A DNA stretch of 64,000 bases from UBA6168 sp965222975 (GCA_965222975.1 CBDCVJ010000064.1:149150-213149), one strand, 5' to 3'. Counted from the stretch's first letter, positions 25,149 to 34,225 are shown. Numbers and translations are program-made. The notes: generated from the letters alone by a model not told the origin.

Positions 25149-27119
25149 ATGATAAACAAAATTACTTCATTGATTTTTTGTCTCTGTTTGCTGTTCATGA
25201 ATGGAATTTTTTCGCAAACACAGCCCGATTATCCAGATAAAGAAGTGGCAGCTTATAAAACTTTAGAAAAAGTTACACCTGGCACTTTAACAACACACAC
25301 TGTGGATGATGATGATGACAATGATTTTTTGCCACTCGATGCTGTCGTAATTTGGGGCGGCCCTGGTGATGCCAATGGTGAATTCGATGGTGGATTGAAT
25401 GATTGGACTACAACTGGTTTTAGTAAAATTGACGATGATTTAGAGGCTCTATGGAAATGGGAAGCGGATGGTGATGCCGCTGAGGGGAATTTTTATACTG
25501 GCCTACCTCCGATTGCTTCTCCTTCAGTTGCCAATGGAGCTGCCGTTTTTGACTCTGACTTTTTGGACAACAATGGCATGGACAATAATTTTGGTAATGG
25601 ACCTGCTCCAGGCCCGCAATATTCAGAATTGATTTCCCCTACTATCGATTTGACCAATCACACTGATGTGGCGTTGAGCTTTTTCAGTTTCTACCGAAAT
25701 TTTAATACCGATGTATATGTTTCCTTTTCAAATGATGACGGTGCATCTTGGTCTGAAAATATAGAGCTTTTTGCAAGAACGGGCGGGAATGAATTGATTC
25801 AACCCGATACTGAATCACTCATATACTTAGATGGCTCAGGAGGGACAGATCAATTCAAGTTCAAATTCATTTGGGACGGCAATTATTATTTTTGGATCAT
25901 TGATGATGTCGCCATCATTGAAAGACCGCACCACGACCTCGTTTTGGATGGGGTCTTCTACACGCCTTTAACCTATGGCCAGCCTGAAGGTCAAATAGAC
26001 TCAGATGAGTTCTTCTTTGATTTTTACATTTCCAACCGGGGGGCTGCTGCACAAACCAATGTGCAGATGACTGCGCAGATATTTGACTCCAACGATAACA
26101 TGATTTGGGAAAATACTACAGTGGTTGATGAAATACCTGCTAGAATCACCGATTCAATTGAATTGGACAGTACCTTTTTACCTGTAGGATTAGACATTGG
26201 AGAATATAGAATGGAATATTTCATAAGTGCTGATTCTACTGATCAATGGGAAAGAGACAATGATAAAAATACGCTCTTCGCTGTAACAAATTCTGTATTC
26301 CAGGCAGAGACCGGAGATTCGGATTTTGAGGAAGAACAAATTATTGGTACAAATGTCCAATGGGAAATTGGTAATGAATATGTTACTGGTGCAGATTTTA
26401 TGGGCGAACCCTTTATAGCCTCTTCTGTCACTTTTGCTCCTGTTGATTTCTCCGCTGCTGAGTCTTTGGATGGCAAATCTGCTCTTGTGGCTGTCCTGGA
26501 AAGAACGGATAACTTTTTATATGGTGACAACAATAATTTTCTGGAAGATCAAAACCTGGTTCTTACAGCGATTTCATCTATTGATTTTACCAATGAAGGG
26601 CAGGGACAACTTGTTACGCTTCCAATGCAACCAGGAAGTGGATCTGTTCCTATTCTATTGAAAGAAAATACAAGGTATTTTGTCTTGGTTTCCTTCCAAC
26701 AAGATTCTACTGGCAATGTATTTAATGATGAAGTTGAATACACAGGTAGGCAAAGGTTTGTAGCTTATGCAGGAGGTTCTTGGTTTGGACGCTTTAGTGA
26801 ATCTGAATTAATTCCTTTGGTAAGAATGAACCTGGGTATCTTAAGCCATACAGATGATAATCCTCTACCTGAGTCGGCTATGAATATTTACCCTAACCCA
26901 GTTGGCGATCAATTAACTGCCGAAATTGACTTGGAGGTAGCTTCTAAAGCAGCTATTACCATATCCGATGTTTCTGGACAGATTCATCAAAAGAGGGATT
27001 TCAATCTTTTGGGCAAGAGTTCGATCCAGTTCGATACAAGCGATTTGGCCAATGGAATGCACTTCATCCGGTTGGTCACCCCTGAAGGAACAAGAACGAT
27101 CAAGTTCGTTGTCCAATAA
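25149..27119 (+). CDS. T9SS-secreted protein with MAM/jelly-roll-like domain
   Basis: 656 residues with a signal peptide (ITSLIFCLCLLFMNGIFSQ). A beta-sandwich spans ~65-265, starting VVIWGGPGDANGEFDGGLNDW and ending FKFIWDGNYYFWIIDDVAII, the same end motif as in the protein upstream. A CARDB-like segment (~270-385) and another beta domain follow. A T9SS type A sorting domain (MNIYPNPVGDQLTAEI ... GTRTIKFVVQ) ends the protein. A run of Asp (DDDDDND) near residue 52 is notable. With its 828-residue neighbour it forms a pair of related surface proteins; no enzyme motif is visible. A strong terminator follows. Confidence 0.8.
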   Translation: MINKITSLIFCLCLLFMNGIFSQTQPDYPDKEVAAYKTLEKVTPGTLTTHTVDDDDDNDFLPLDAVVIWGGPGDANGEFDGGLNDWTTTGFSKIDDDLEALWKWEADGDAAEGNFYTGLPPIASPSVANGAAVFDSDFLDNNGMDNNFGNGPAPGPQYSELISPTIDLTNHTDVALSFFSFYRNFNTDVYVSFSNDDGASWSENIELFARTGGNELIQPDTESLIYLDGSGGTDQFKFKFIWDGNYYFWIIDDVAIIERPHHDLVLDGVFYTPLTYGQPEGQIDSDEFFFDFYISNRGAAAQTNVQMTAQIFDSNDNMIWENTTVVDEIPARITDSIELDSTFLPVGLDIGEYRMEYFISADSTDQWERDNDKNTLFAVTNSVFQAETGDSDFEEEQIIGTNVQWEIGNEYVTGADFMGEPFIASSVTFAPVDFSAAESLDGKSALVAVLERTDNFLYGDNNNFLEDQNLVLTAISSIDFTNEGQGQLVTLPMQPGSGSVPILLKENTRYFVLVSFQQDSTGNVFNDEVEYTGRQRFVAYAGGSWFGRFSESELIPLVRMNLGILSHTDDNPLPESAMNIYPNPVGDQLTAEIDLEVASKAAITISDVSGQIHQKRDFNLLGKSSIQFDTSDLANGMHFIRLVTPEGTRTIKFVVQ

Positions 27120-27151
27120 GAGGCAACCTTCAGAACTTGACCTAGTACAAG

Positions 27152-27187
27152 AACCGCCCTGCAACCCGTTTGCAGGGCGGTTTTCTT
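27152..27187 (+). terminator. Intrinsic terminator after the 656-residue protein gene
   Basis: AACCGCCCTGCAA pairs perfectly with TTGCAGGGCGGTT across a 5-nt loop and runs into TTTTCTTT. Confidence 0.9.
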
Positions 27188-27201
27188 TATTGCATTCTCA
27201 T

Positions 27202-27374
27202 TACCGTACACTTTTTAAATATGTATGCTTTTCAAGCATAAGGGAAAGATCAATCTAGAGAGGGAGGTGTATTTTTTATTTTTTTTGCAAAAAAAATAAA
27301 AAATACACCTCCCTCTCTACTAGGTTCTTCACTCTCAGGCCTGAAATCGAGTTTGAACCAAAGAGTGTAGGGTA
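27202..27374. mobile_element. Foldback element 4 (GAGAG family)
   Basis: The centre is a perfect 64-bp palindrome without a loop (27256-27319). Its arm starts TAGAGAGGGAGGTGTA and runs into T-rich sequence. The outer ends TACCGTACACTTTT (27202) and its imperfect complement ending at 27374 share the same centre of symmetry. The 8-mer ATTGCATT occurs at 27189-27196 and 27380-27387, close outside both ends, and may be a target duplication. The flanks of the core (TTTTCAAG..., and CTACTA...GAAAT after it) resemble those of the element at 857-1049. It lies between a terminator and the aminotransferase gene. Confidence 0.65.
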
Positions 27375-27425
27375 GAGAAATTGCATTACAAATTTCTTAG
27401 CTTGCGGCCAAAACAAATCCTTTTC

Positions 27426-28712
27426 ATGCAGGACAGAAGAAGATTCCTCCATCAATTTACCAAAGCCTCCACATCGTTATTGGCATTGCCATTTTTCCAG
27501 TCGGCCAATGGCCAATCATTGCTTCGGTCATTTGAAGAAAAGAATTATTTGTTGCCCGAAGAATCTGTACATGATGAGGATTTTTGGCATCTTATACATC
27601 AAGCATACACTGTTTCTCCTAATATCATCAATTTGAACAATGGTGGTGTTTCCCCGCAACCGCTTGTAGTACAAGAAGCTGTTGAGCATTATAATAGGAT
27701 GAGCAATATGGCTCCTTCTTATTATATGTGGAGGATTTTAGATAGTGGCAGGGAAGGGCTGCGACTGAAATTGGCCGAAGTAGCAGGCTGCTCTCCAGAA
27801 GAGCTGGCTATCAACAGGAATTCGTCTGAAGCACTTGAGACAGTCATTTTTGGTCTGCGACTGAAACGCGGGGATGAGGTCGTTTTGACTAAACAGGATT
27901 ACCCCAATATGATAAATGCATGGAAGCAGAGGGCGCACCGCGACGGGATTGTGTTGAAATGGTTGGATTTTGAGTTTCCAATTGAAGACAAATCTGAGAT
28001 TGTTGAACGCTTTAAGACTGCTTTTACTGAAAAAACAAAGATTGTACACATCACGCATGTAATCAATTGGATGGGTCAGATTCTACCTGTTAGGGAAATA
28101 GCAGATGAAGCAAAAAAACTTGGGATTGAAGTCTTGGTGGATGCTGCCCATTCATTTGCTCATATTGATTATAGAATTCCTGACCTTAATTGCGATTATT
28201 TTGGAACCAGCCTGCACAAGTGGCTTTGTGCGCCGTTTGGCACTGGAATGCTTTATGTCAAAAGGGACAAGATCGGCAAACTCTACCCGCTATTCGCAGG
28301 TGACGAACCTGAATCAGAAGATATCAGGAAATTTGAAAACCTTGGTACAAGATCTTTTGCCACTGAACAAGCCATTGGCGAAGCCGTCAATTTTCATCAG
28401 ATGATAGGGCAGAAACGGAAACAGGCGCGCCTGCAATTTTTAAAAACCTATTGGGCGGAAAAAGCTTTGGAATTGCCTGGTATTTCAATTGGCACTTCTT
28501 TAAAGCCTGATTTTTCATGTGGTATTGCCCTGCTTCAAGTAAAGGGAAAGACCCCATCGGATGTCAATGATTTTCTTATGCGACAATATAAAATCCATTC
28601 AGTAGCTATCACTTGGGAAAACATTGCGGGGGTCAGAATCACGCCAAATGTTTATACCCGTCTTCAAGATCTTGACCGACTTCATCTCGCTCTACAAAAA
28701 CTTACCAGTTGA
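27426..28712 (+). CDS. Class V aminotransferase with Tat-type leader
   Basis: 428 residues from MQDRRRFLHQFTKAS, chosen because it opens a twin-arginine-like leader (DRRRFLHQF plus hydrophobic STSLLALPFF). The protein would be exported folded with its cofactor. The PLP-enzyme core follows: INLNNGGVSPQP, INRNSSEALETVIFGL, VLVDAAHSFAHID (Asp contacting the PLP ring) and the Schiff-base lysine in GTSLHKWLCAPFGTG. The family includes isopenicillin-N epimerase-like and cysteine desulfurase-like enzymes. The exported forms in Bacteroidota have no agreed substrate. Not part of an obvious operon; a foldback element lies in its upstream region. Confidence 0.85.
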   Translation: MQDRRRFLHQFTKASTSLLALPFFQSANGQSLLRSFEEKNYLLPEESVHDEDFWHLIHQAYTVSPNIINLNNGGVSPQPLVVQEAVEHYNRMSNMAPSYYMWRILDSGREGLRLKLAEVAGCSPEELAINRNSSEALETVIFGLRLKRGDEVVLTKQDYPNMINAWKQRAHRDGIVLKWLDFEFPIEDKSEIVERFKTAFTEKTKIVHITHVINWMGQILPVREIADEAKKLGIEVLVDAAHSFAHIDYRIPDLNCDYFGTSLHKWLCAPFGTGMLYVKRDKIGKLYPLFAGDEPESEDIRKFENLGTRSFATEQAIGEAVNFHQMIGQKRKQARLQFLKTYWAEKALELPGISIGTSLKPDFSCGIALLQVKGKTPSDVNDFLMRQYKIHSVAITWENIAGVRITPNVYTRLQDLDRLHLALQKLTS

Positions 28713-28838
28713 TTTTCACTAAGAAATCAGAGTCCAGACCGTTTTGCTGTCAGGGGCAAGAAGCACAATAGCTTCTATTCCATATAATCCCCGAGAGTGA
28801 TACGGTCTGCTCCCTGTTCTCTGTTTAAACATTAAAAA

Positions 28839-29345
28839 ATGCAAATTGAAAAAAACAGTGTCGTTTCCGTTCATTACCGCCTACAGGCTGATAATGCAAC
28901 TGGAGAAATTATTGAGGAAACTTTTGGCAGCCAACCTCTGACTTTCCTATTTGGAGCAGGTCAGATGATACCCGATTTTGAAAAAAACCTGCTTGGAAAA
29001 TTAGCCGGAGATGAACACGCTTTTGCCATTAAAAGTGAGGATGCGTATGGTTCTGTTAATCCAAGTGCTATTGTCCAACTACCCATAGAAACATTTATTG
29101 TGGACGGTCAATTGGCTGCCGACCTTCTAGTTGTAGGGAAGACCATTCCCATGTCGGATGAAAATGGCCGTCGGTTAATGGGCACCATTAAAGCTATTCA
29201 GGAAAAACAAGTTACTGTTGATTTCAACCATCCAATGGCGGGTCAAGACCTTTATTTTACAGTAGCAGTGGATAGTGTGAGAAAGGCCACCGTCGATGAG
29301 ATTTCTCATGGACATGTGCATGGGCCTGGTGGGGTAGAACATTGA
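28839..29345 (+). CDS. slyD: FKBP-type peptidyl-prolyl isomerase, SlyD-like
   Basis: 168 residues. The FKBP domain is split by an insert-in-flap domain as in SlyD: VSVHYRLQADNATGEIIEET and PLTFLFGAGQMIPDFEKNL at the front, the flap at ~70-125, and DFNHPMAGQDLYFTVAVDSV to close. The C-terminus ends in a short His-rich tail (HGHVHGPGGVEH), which may bind Ni or other metals as in SlyD. It catalyses proline cis-trans isomerisation and assists folding in the cytoplasm. It follows the aminotransferase gene by ~125 bp and may have its own promoter. Confidence 0.9.
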   Translation: MQIEKNSVVSVHYRLQADNATGEIIEETFGSQPLTFLFGAGQMIPDFEKNLLGKLAGDEHAFAIKSEDAYGSVNPSAIVQLPIETFIVDGQLAADLLVVGKTIPMSDENGRRLMGTIKAIQEKQVTVDFNHPMAGQDLYFTVAVDSVRKATVDEISHGHVHGPGGVEH

Positions 29346-29459
29346 TTAATAATTTGTTGAATAGTCTGCTCGCTTTCAATTTTTCGGTTAATAAGAAATC
29401 AGATAAATCTATGTTATTAAAATGACAATGCATTAAGAGCCCTAAAGGGTGCATCCTTT

Positions 29460-29467
29460 TATATTTG
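29460..29467 (+). promoter_or_regulatory. -7 promoter box upstream of the TonB-dependent receptor
   Basis: TATATTTG fits the TAnnTTTG consensus, ~118 bp before the receptor start codon. It is followed within 7 bp by a tandem 12-bp repeat. Confidence 0.45.
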
Positions 29468-29473
29468 CAGCCA

Positions 29474-29497
29474 TTTAAATCACACTTTAAATCACAC
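29474..29497. repeat. Tandem 12-bp repeat TTTAAATCACAC x2
   Basis: Two perfect, adjacent copies of TTTAAATCACAC just after a -7 box, in the position of the initial transcribed region of the receptor gene. Tandem sites of this sort may bind a regulator. Confidence 0.6.
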
Positions 29498-29584
29498 TTT
29501 ATTGGTTTCCTTCAAGGTAAAAATCCTTAGCGGAATACCCTTTAAGGTCATGTCCGATAAGCTATCTTTAACCAAAATAATTGT

Positions 29585-31903
29585 ATGAAGAAAATAATAC
29601 TGATTGCTTTTCCATTGCTGTTTATTTCACTTGGACTGGAAGCACAAAAGGGTGGCACGGTAAGGGGAAATGTTTATGATAGCGAAACGGGAAACCCCGT
29701 CATCCTTGGGACTGTCCAGCTACAAGGTACAACCATCGGAACCAATACAGATGAAAACGGTTTTTTTTCTATTGGCGGAGTGCCAGCAGGTAGCTATCTA
29801 TTGGTTGCTACCTATATAGGATATGATAGTGTATCAGTTAATATCAATGTTCGGGACGGGGGGATCGTTTCCCAAAATTTGATGATGAGCGAAAGCAGTA
29901 TCCAATTAGGGATGGTGGAATTGTCAGCGCGCAGAGAGCAGGCAAAAAGTGAAATCCAGATATCCAAAGTAACTGTTTCAGCCAATCAAATAAAAGCCTT
30001 GCCAAGTGCAGGTGGTCAGACAGACCTGGCTCAATATCTGCCTGTTTTGCCTGGGATTATTTCTACTGGTGACCAAGGAGGTCAAATTTATATTAGGGGT
30101 GGATCACCCATTCAAAACCGGATCATGATTGATGGTATGACCATCTATAATCCATTCCACAGTATTGGGTTTTTCTCTGTTTTTGAAACCGAAGCAATTA
30201 AAACCGTTGATGTGTTGACAGCAGGATTTAATGCAGAGTATGGCGGTCGTGTTTCAGCCATTATTGATATAAAAACAAGGGAGGGCAACAAAAAACGTTA
30301 TGGTGGTCTGGTTAGTGCCAATCCATTTCAAGCTAAAGCACTGATCGAAGGTCCGATAAAAAAATTTCGGGAAGATGGCGGCTCCAGCAGCTCATTTATG
30401 TTTACTGCTAAACATTCATACATCAACGAAACTTCTCCATTACTTTATTCCTACGCAGTTGATACCACTCTTTACGTATTGAGCGAAGATCCAAGCATTT
30501 CCCAAAAGGATAAAGAAAGATTACCTTTTAGGTTTACAGATGTATTTGGAAAATTATCATTTCAAACGAATAATGGAAGTAATTTGAACTTGTTCGGATT
30601 TAGTTTCAATGATAGGGTTGATTATATCGGTGTGTCAAGCCTTGATTGGACAACCTTTGGTGGAGGCTCGAATTTTAAACTGATACCCCCAAGTTCTAAC
30701 CTTATTATTGGAGGAACAGTTGCCTATTCAAAATACGATATTGAGCAGCAAGAAGCAGAGGGCGACCCAAGATCAAGCAGTATTTCCAGTTATACAGTCG
30801 CACTTAATTTCACTTATTTTGGGTTGAAAAACGAAATCAAATATGGTTTTGACATCAGTGGACTCGACACTAAATTCAACTTTAAAAATTTCATAGGAAA
30901 TACCATTGAACAAAACAGCAATACACCCGAAGTTGCGGGTTATGTTAAATTCAAGCAATTATTCGGTAATTGGGTGCTTGAACCAAGTCTGCGTCTGCAA
31001 TTATACCCATCTCAAACATCCACCAATATTGAACCGAGGTTCGGGGCTAAATACAATGCAACTGACTTTTTCCGAATAAAATTGGCAGGAGGGCTTTATT
31101 CTCAAAACTTGATCGGATCAGTAAATGAACAAGATGTAGTCAATTTGTTTGTTGGATTCTTGACAGGCCCGGAGGAACAGGTCTTCGATTCAGAAGGCAA
31201 TGTCGCTGACCATAACCTGCAAAAAGCAATTCATGGGGTAGCTGGATTTGAAGTGGATTTGACCAAAAACCTCGAATTGAATATAGAAGGTTATTACAAA
31301 AATTATCGCCAGCTCATTCAGATAAACCGAAATAAATTAGATCCTCAAGACCCTGATTTTGTTACAGAAACGGGCAATGCTTATGGAGGCGATCTATCAT
31401 TGCGATATGAAAACAAAAATGTCTTTGCATGGATGACCTATTCTTTGGCTTACGTAAAACGGGATGACGGAGCGCAAGTTTATCCTACCATCTTTGACCG
31501 TCGCCACAATGTGAATTTATTAGGTACTTACAAATTTGGAAAGCAGTGGGAAGCTGCTGCGAGATGGAATATGGGTACTGGATTTCCATTTAGCTTGTCT
31601 CAAGGGTTTTTTAATGAAGTTATATTTAACAATGGATTGGATACCGATCCGGTCACTGGTAATGGAAATTTGGGAACCATACTTGATGAAAAACGGAACA
31701 GGGGGCGTTTGCCTGCATATCATCGCTTGGATATTTCCCTCAAAAAAACATTTGAGATTTCTAAATACTCTGAGTTGGAGTTAGTTGCCAGTGCAACCAA
31801 TGCATATGACCGCGCAAATATTTTTTATTTCGACCGCATTAGGAATCAACGAGTCAATCAACTTCCAATCATGCCCAGTTTAGGATTGACGTTTACATTT
31901 TAA
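29585..31903 (+). CDS. TonB-dependent outer-membrane receptor
   Basis: 772 residues with a signal peptide (IILIAFPLLFISLGLEAQ). Residues ~25-105 are a carboxypeptidase-regulatory-like beta-sandwich (VRGNVYDSETGNPV, GTTIGTNTDENGFFSIGGVPAG). The plug domain (~115-230) contains LAQYLPVLPGII, QIYIRGGSPIQNRIMIDGM and GFNAEYGGRVSAIIDI. The rest is a ~22-strand barrel closing on LPIMPSLGLTFTF. It imports a ligand across the outer membrane using TonB-ExbBD energy; the ligand cannot be told. No SusD-like partner is adjacent, which argues against a classical polysaccharide locus. A terminator follows. Confidence 0.9.
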   Translation: MKKIILIAFPLLFISLGLEAQKGGTVRGNVYDSETGNPVILGTVQLQGTTIGTNTDENGFFSIGGVPAGSYLLVATYIGYDSVSVNINVRDGGIVSQNLMMSESSIQLGMVELSARREQAKSEIQISKVTVSANQIKALPSAGGQTDLAQYLPVLPGIISTGDQGGQIYIRGGSPIQNRIMIDGMTIYNPFHSIGFFSVFETEAIKTVDVLTAGFNAEYGGRVSAIIDIKTREGNKKRYGGLVSANPFQAKALIEGPIKKFREDGGSSSSFMFTAKHSYINETSPLLYSYAVDTTLYVLSEDPSISQKDKERLPFRFTDVFGKLSFQTNNGSNLNLFGFSFNDRVDYIGVSSLDWTTFGGGSNFKLIPPSSNLIIGGTVAYSKYDIEQQEAEGDPRSSSISSYTVALNFTYFGLKNEIKYGFDISGLDTKFNFKNFIGNTIEQNSNTPEVAGYVKFKQLFGNWVLEPSLRLQLYPSQTSTNIEPRFGAKYNATDFFRIKLAGGLYSQNLIGSVNEQDVVNLFVGFLTGPEEQVFDSEGNVADHNLQKAIHGVAGFEVDLTKNLELNIEGYYKNYRQLIQINRNKLDPQDPDFVTETGNAYGGDLSLRYENKNVFAWMTYSLAYVKRDDGAQVYPTIFDRRHNVNLLGTYKFGKQWEAAARWNMGTGFPFSLSQGFFNEVIFNNGLDTDPVTGNGNLGTILDEKRNRGRLPAYHRLDISLKKTFEISKYSELELVASATNAYDRANIFYFDRIRNQRVNQLPIMPSLGLTFTF

Positions 31904-31913
31904 AATAAAAAAT

Positions 31914-31948
31914 AAAGGCCCGAAAACTCATTCGGGCCTTTATTTTTT
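31914..31948 (+). terminator. Intrinsic terminator after the receptor gene
   Basis: AAAGGCCCGAA pairs perfectly with TTCGGGCCTTT over a 6-nt loop, then ATTTTTT. Confidence 0.9.
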
Positions 31949-32029
31949 ACAACTTTTCATACTTTCGCCGCTGTTCCAAAAGACCGTTGAAAGCATTGTG
32001 CTTTCTTTTCTTTTTGGCAAAACATTTCA

Positions 32030-32169
32030 GTTCTTCGACAATTTTTGTGGAACAGGAAAAAACAAGAAGAGAGGGAGGCAAAAAACAAAAAATTTTCAAC
32101 TTTTGTTTTTTACCTCCCTCTCTAAAACATTGATACTTTAAATGGTCTCCACAGGAGTTGTCAAAGAAC
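32030..32169. mobile_element. Foldback element 5 (GAGAG family)
   Basis: A 140-bp element with imperfect 22-bp terminal inverted repeats (GTTCTTCGACAA at 32030, TTGTCAAAGAAC ending at 32169). The perfect 9-mer AACATTTCA flanks it (32021-32029 and 32171-32179), one base removed on the right, as for a target-site duplication. The centre is a 23-bp stem with one mismatch (32068-32123) whose arm starts AGAGAGGGAGG and then is A-rich, unlike the T-rich arms of the other copies. It lies between the receptor terminator and sucC. Confidence 0.7.
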
Positions 32170-32293
32170 CAACATTTCAAACCATTGTAGTAAAGGAAAA
32201 AAATAAATTGTACAGGCAAAAAGCACAAGAGAGAGATCTGTTGTCCAATGCCCAGTTTTTACTTTGTTCTCCTTTACCTTTTACTTTTTACTT

Positions 32294-33496
32294 ATGAATC
32301 TTCACGAATACCAAGGAAAAGAATTATTGAAAGGATATGGAATACCAATACAAGAAGGTGTCGTTGCCACCACTTTGGATGAGGCTGAGGCTGCATGGCA
32401 TAAAATCAGGGAGCAAACTGGAACGGATATCACTGTCGTTAAGGCTCAGATACATGCGGGAGGCCGTGGCAAAGGAGGCGGAGTAAAAGTTGTAAAAGAC
32501 TTGGATGGTTTGAAAGAACAAGCAGGCAACATCCTTGGAATGATGCTCAAGACGCCCCAAACTCCCGGTGGATTAAATGGCCCGGGGAAATTGGTCAGGA
32601 AAGTATTGATTGCAGAGGATAGCTATCGCCCTGATTTTGATGCTTGTAAAGAGTATTATATGTCTATATTAATGGATCGGGGGCGTAAATGCAATGTAAT
32701 AATTTATTCTACAGAAGGGGGAATGGATATAGAAAAAGTGGCAGAAGAAACACCACACCTAGTACATAAAGAATACATTGATCCAGAATTAGGGCTGCTT
32801 GGTTTTCAGGCAAGAAAAGTAGCTTTCAACCTCGGCCTGAGCGGCGCTTCTTTTAAGAACATGGTGAAATTTGTAAACAACTTATACAAAGCTTTTTTGG
32901 GTGCCGACGCTTCTCTTTTTGAAATCAACCCCTGCCTCGAGACTGCCGATGGCCGTATTGTAGCAGTAGATTGCAAGGTGTCGTTAGATGACAATGCCCT
33001 ATTTCGCCACCCTGAACTTGCAGCATTACGGGACACTGATGAGGAAGATCCCACCGAAGTAGAAGCTAAAAAATACGATTTAAATTATGTCAAGCTGGAT
33101 GGCAATGTGGGATGTATGGTCAATGGCGCAGGGTTGGCAATGGCCACGATGGATATCATTAAATTGTCAGGCGGCGAACCCGCTAATTTCCTTGATGTTG
33201 GCGGAACGGCAGATGCTAAAAGAGTGGAGCAGGCCTTTCACATCATTTTAAAAGACCCAGCAGTGAAGGCTATCCTGATCAATATCTTTGGTGGGATTGT
33301 CCGCTGTGACCGGGTGGCACAGGGCGTAGTCGATGCCTATAAAAACATGGGCAATATTAAAGTGCCGATCATAGTGCGGTTGCAGGGCACCAATGCGGAT
33401 ATAGCTAAAAAGATCATAGACGAATCGGGCCTCGAAGTACATTCCGCTATCTTGTTGCAAGAAGCAGCTGATAAAGTAAAAGAGGTACTTTCTTGA
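32294..33496 (+). CDS. sucC: Succinyl-CoA ligase, ADP-forming, beta subunit
   Basis: 400 residues from MNLHEYQGKELLKGYG, the family's standard N-terminus; an upstream in-frame start adds ten unconserved residues. The ATP-grasp domain shows VKAQIHAGGRGKGGGVKVVKD (part of the nucleotide-binding site) and LFEINPCLETADGRIVAVDCKV. The C-terminal CoA-ligase domain has GNVGCMVNGAGLAMATMD and NIFGGIVRCDRVAQGV. With the alpha subunit (sucD, not in the window) it makes succinate and ATP or GTP from succinyl-CoA in the TCA cycle. Separation of sucC from sucD is common in Bacteroidota. A foldback element sits in its upstream region. Confidence 0.95.
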   Translation: MNLHEYQGKELLKGYGIPIQEGVVATTLDEAEAAWHKIREQTGTDITVVKAQIHAGGRGKGGGVKVVKDLDGLKEQAGNILGMMLKTPQTPGGLNGPGKLVRKVLIAEDSYRPDFDACKEYYMSILMDRGRKCNVIIYSTEGGMDIEKVAEETPHLVHKEYIDPELGLLGFQARKVAFNLGLSGASFKNMVKFVNNLYKAFLGADASLFEINPCLETADGRIVAVDCKVSLDDNALFRHPELAALRDTDEEDPTEVEAKKYDLNYVKLDGNVGCMVNGAGLAMATMDIIKLSGGEPANFLDVGGTADAKRVEQAFHIILKDPAVKAILINIFGGIVRCDRVAQGVVDAYKNMGNIKVPIIVRLQGTNADIAKKIIDESGLEVHSAILLQEAADKVKEVLS

Positions 33497-33515
33497 TTTT
33501 TATTTTATGAATATA

Positions 33516-33552
33516 AAAGCCCGGTTTCCACTGAAAGAAATCGGGCTTTTTT
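33516..33552 (+). terminator. Intrinsic terminator after sucC
   Basis: AAAAGCCCGGTTTC pairs with GAAATCGGGCTTTT (one G-U) and continues into T. It could also serve the convergent gene ending at 33572. Confidence 0.85.
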
Positions 33553-33571
33553 GTGATCGGCTTTTCTAAAA

Positions 33572-34225
33572 TTAAAAATAGGAGAGGAAAAATATAATAA
33601 CAATGATCACGATTGCAGCAACCACAATAGTATTAAAAGTAGTCCATTGATTGCGGTATTCATTAAAGAGTAGCTCTACACAGTCAAGCCAGCCCAATCC
33701 TCTTACCGTTCCTTCATAACCCATAAAAAAGTATTTGCGTCTTCCTTTTCTCGCTTGATCGCCGTGTTTTTTCAAGATGAAAAATTGTGCATTCAAAAAG
33801 GCCAGTTCATAGAGTTCGCTTTTAGAAGGGGAACCACCCCCTCCTTTGCCACCATGTTGCCCCCCACCACCTCTTCCTCCGCTTTGGCTACCACTTTGCC
33901 CCCCTCCTTTTCCGCCTTGTTCTATGATGATCTTATTGGTTTGATCCAATAACCGCCACCTTCCACGTGAGACATTGCCATCAACCGATTTTAAATATTC
34001 CCCCCCTTCGTTGAAGAAATGAAGCACCGACTCCTGAAAGCCAGGGTCGTCTTGAATTTCCATCCATGGCTTCCCACCTTCCACTGCATAAAACTTTGTT
34101 TCCCGGAGGTCTTCGCTCAAATGCCGAATGCTTGGCAACATTTCATCCAAATATGCATCTAATGATTGTTTCTCTGGCAAGTTCAGCTCAAAAGTCTGAT
34201 CAATATTTTGCAAAGGGTTGTCCAT
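33572..34225 (-). CDS. Gly-rich linker protein with C-terminal membrane anchor
   Basis: 217 residues without a signal peptide. Residues 1-100 are mostly helical and acidic. Residues ~104-135 are a low-complexity linker of Gly with Ser, Gln, Lys and His (GGKGGGGSPSK). Residues ~140-185 include YFFMGYEGTVRGLGWLDCVELL. The last ~20 residues form one hydrophobic helix (IVVAAIVIIVIIFFL) followed only by SYF, so this is a tail-anchored inner-membrane protein with its bulk in the cytoplasm. I do not recognise a family. It is convergent with sucC and divergent from hemL. Confidence 0.6.
   Translation of the reverse strand: MDNPLQNIDQTFELNLPEKQSLDAYLDEMLPSIRHLSEDLRETKFYAVEGGKPWMEIQDDPGFQESVLHFFNEGGEYLKSVDGNVSRGRWRLLDQTNKIIIEQGGKGGGQSGSQSGGRGGGGQHGGKGGGGSPSKSELYELAFLNAQFFILKKHGDQARKGRRKYFFMGYEGTVRGLGWLDCVELLFNEYRNQWTTFNTIVVAAIVIIVIIFFLSYF

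Noticed and set aside
29585..31903. SusC-type receptor of a polysaccharide utilisation locus
   Set aside because: No SusD-like lipoprotein or glycan enzyme is adjacent, and the protein is shorter than typical SusC (~1000 aa).
31947..32228. 93-codon minus-strand frame between the receptor and sucC
   Set aside because: It runs through a terminator and the foldback element; its residues are low-complexity products of the hairpin arms.
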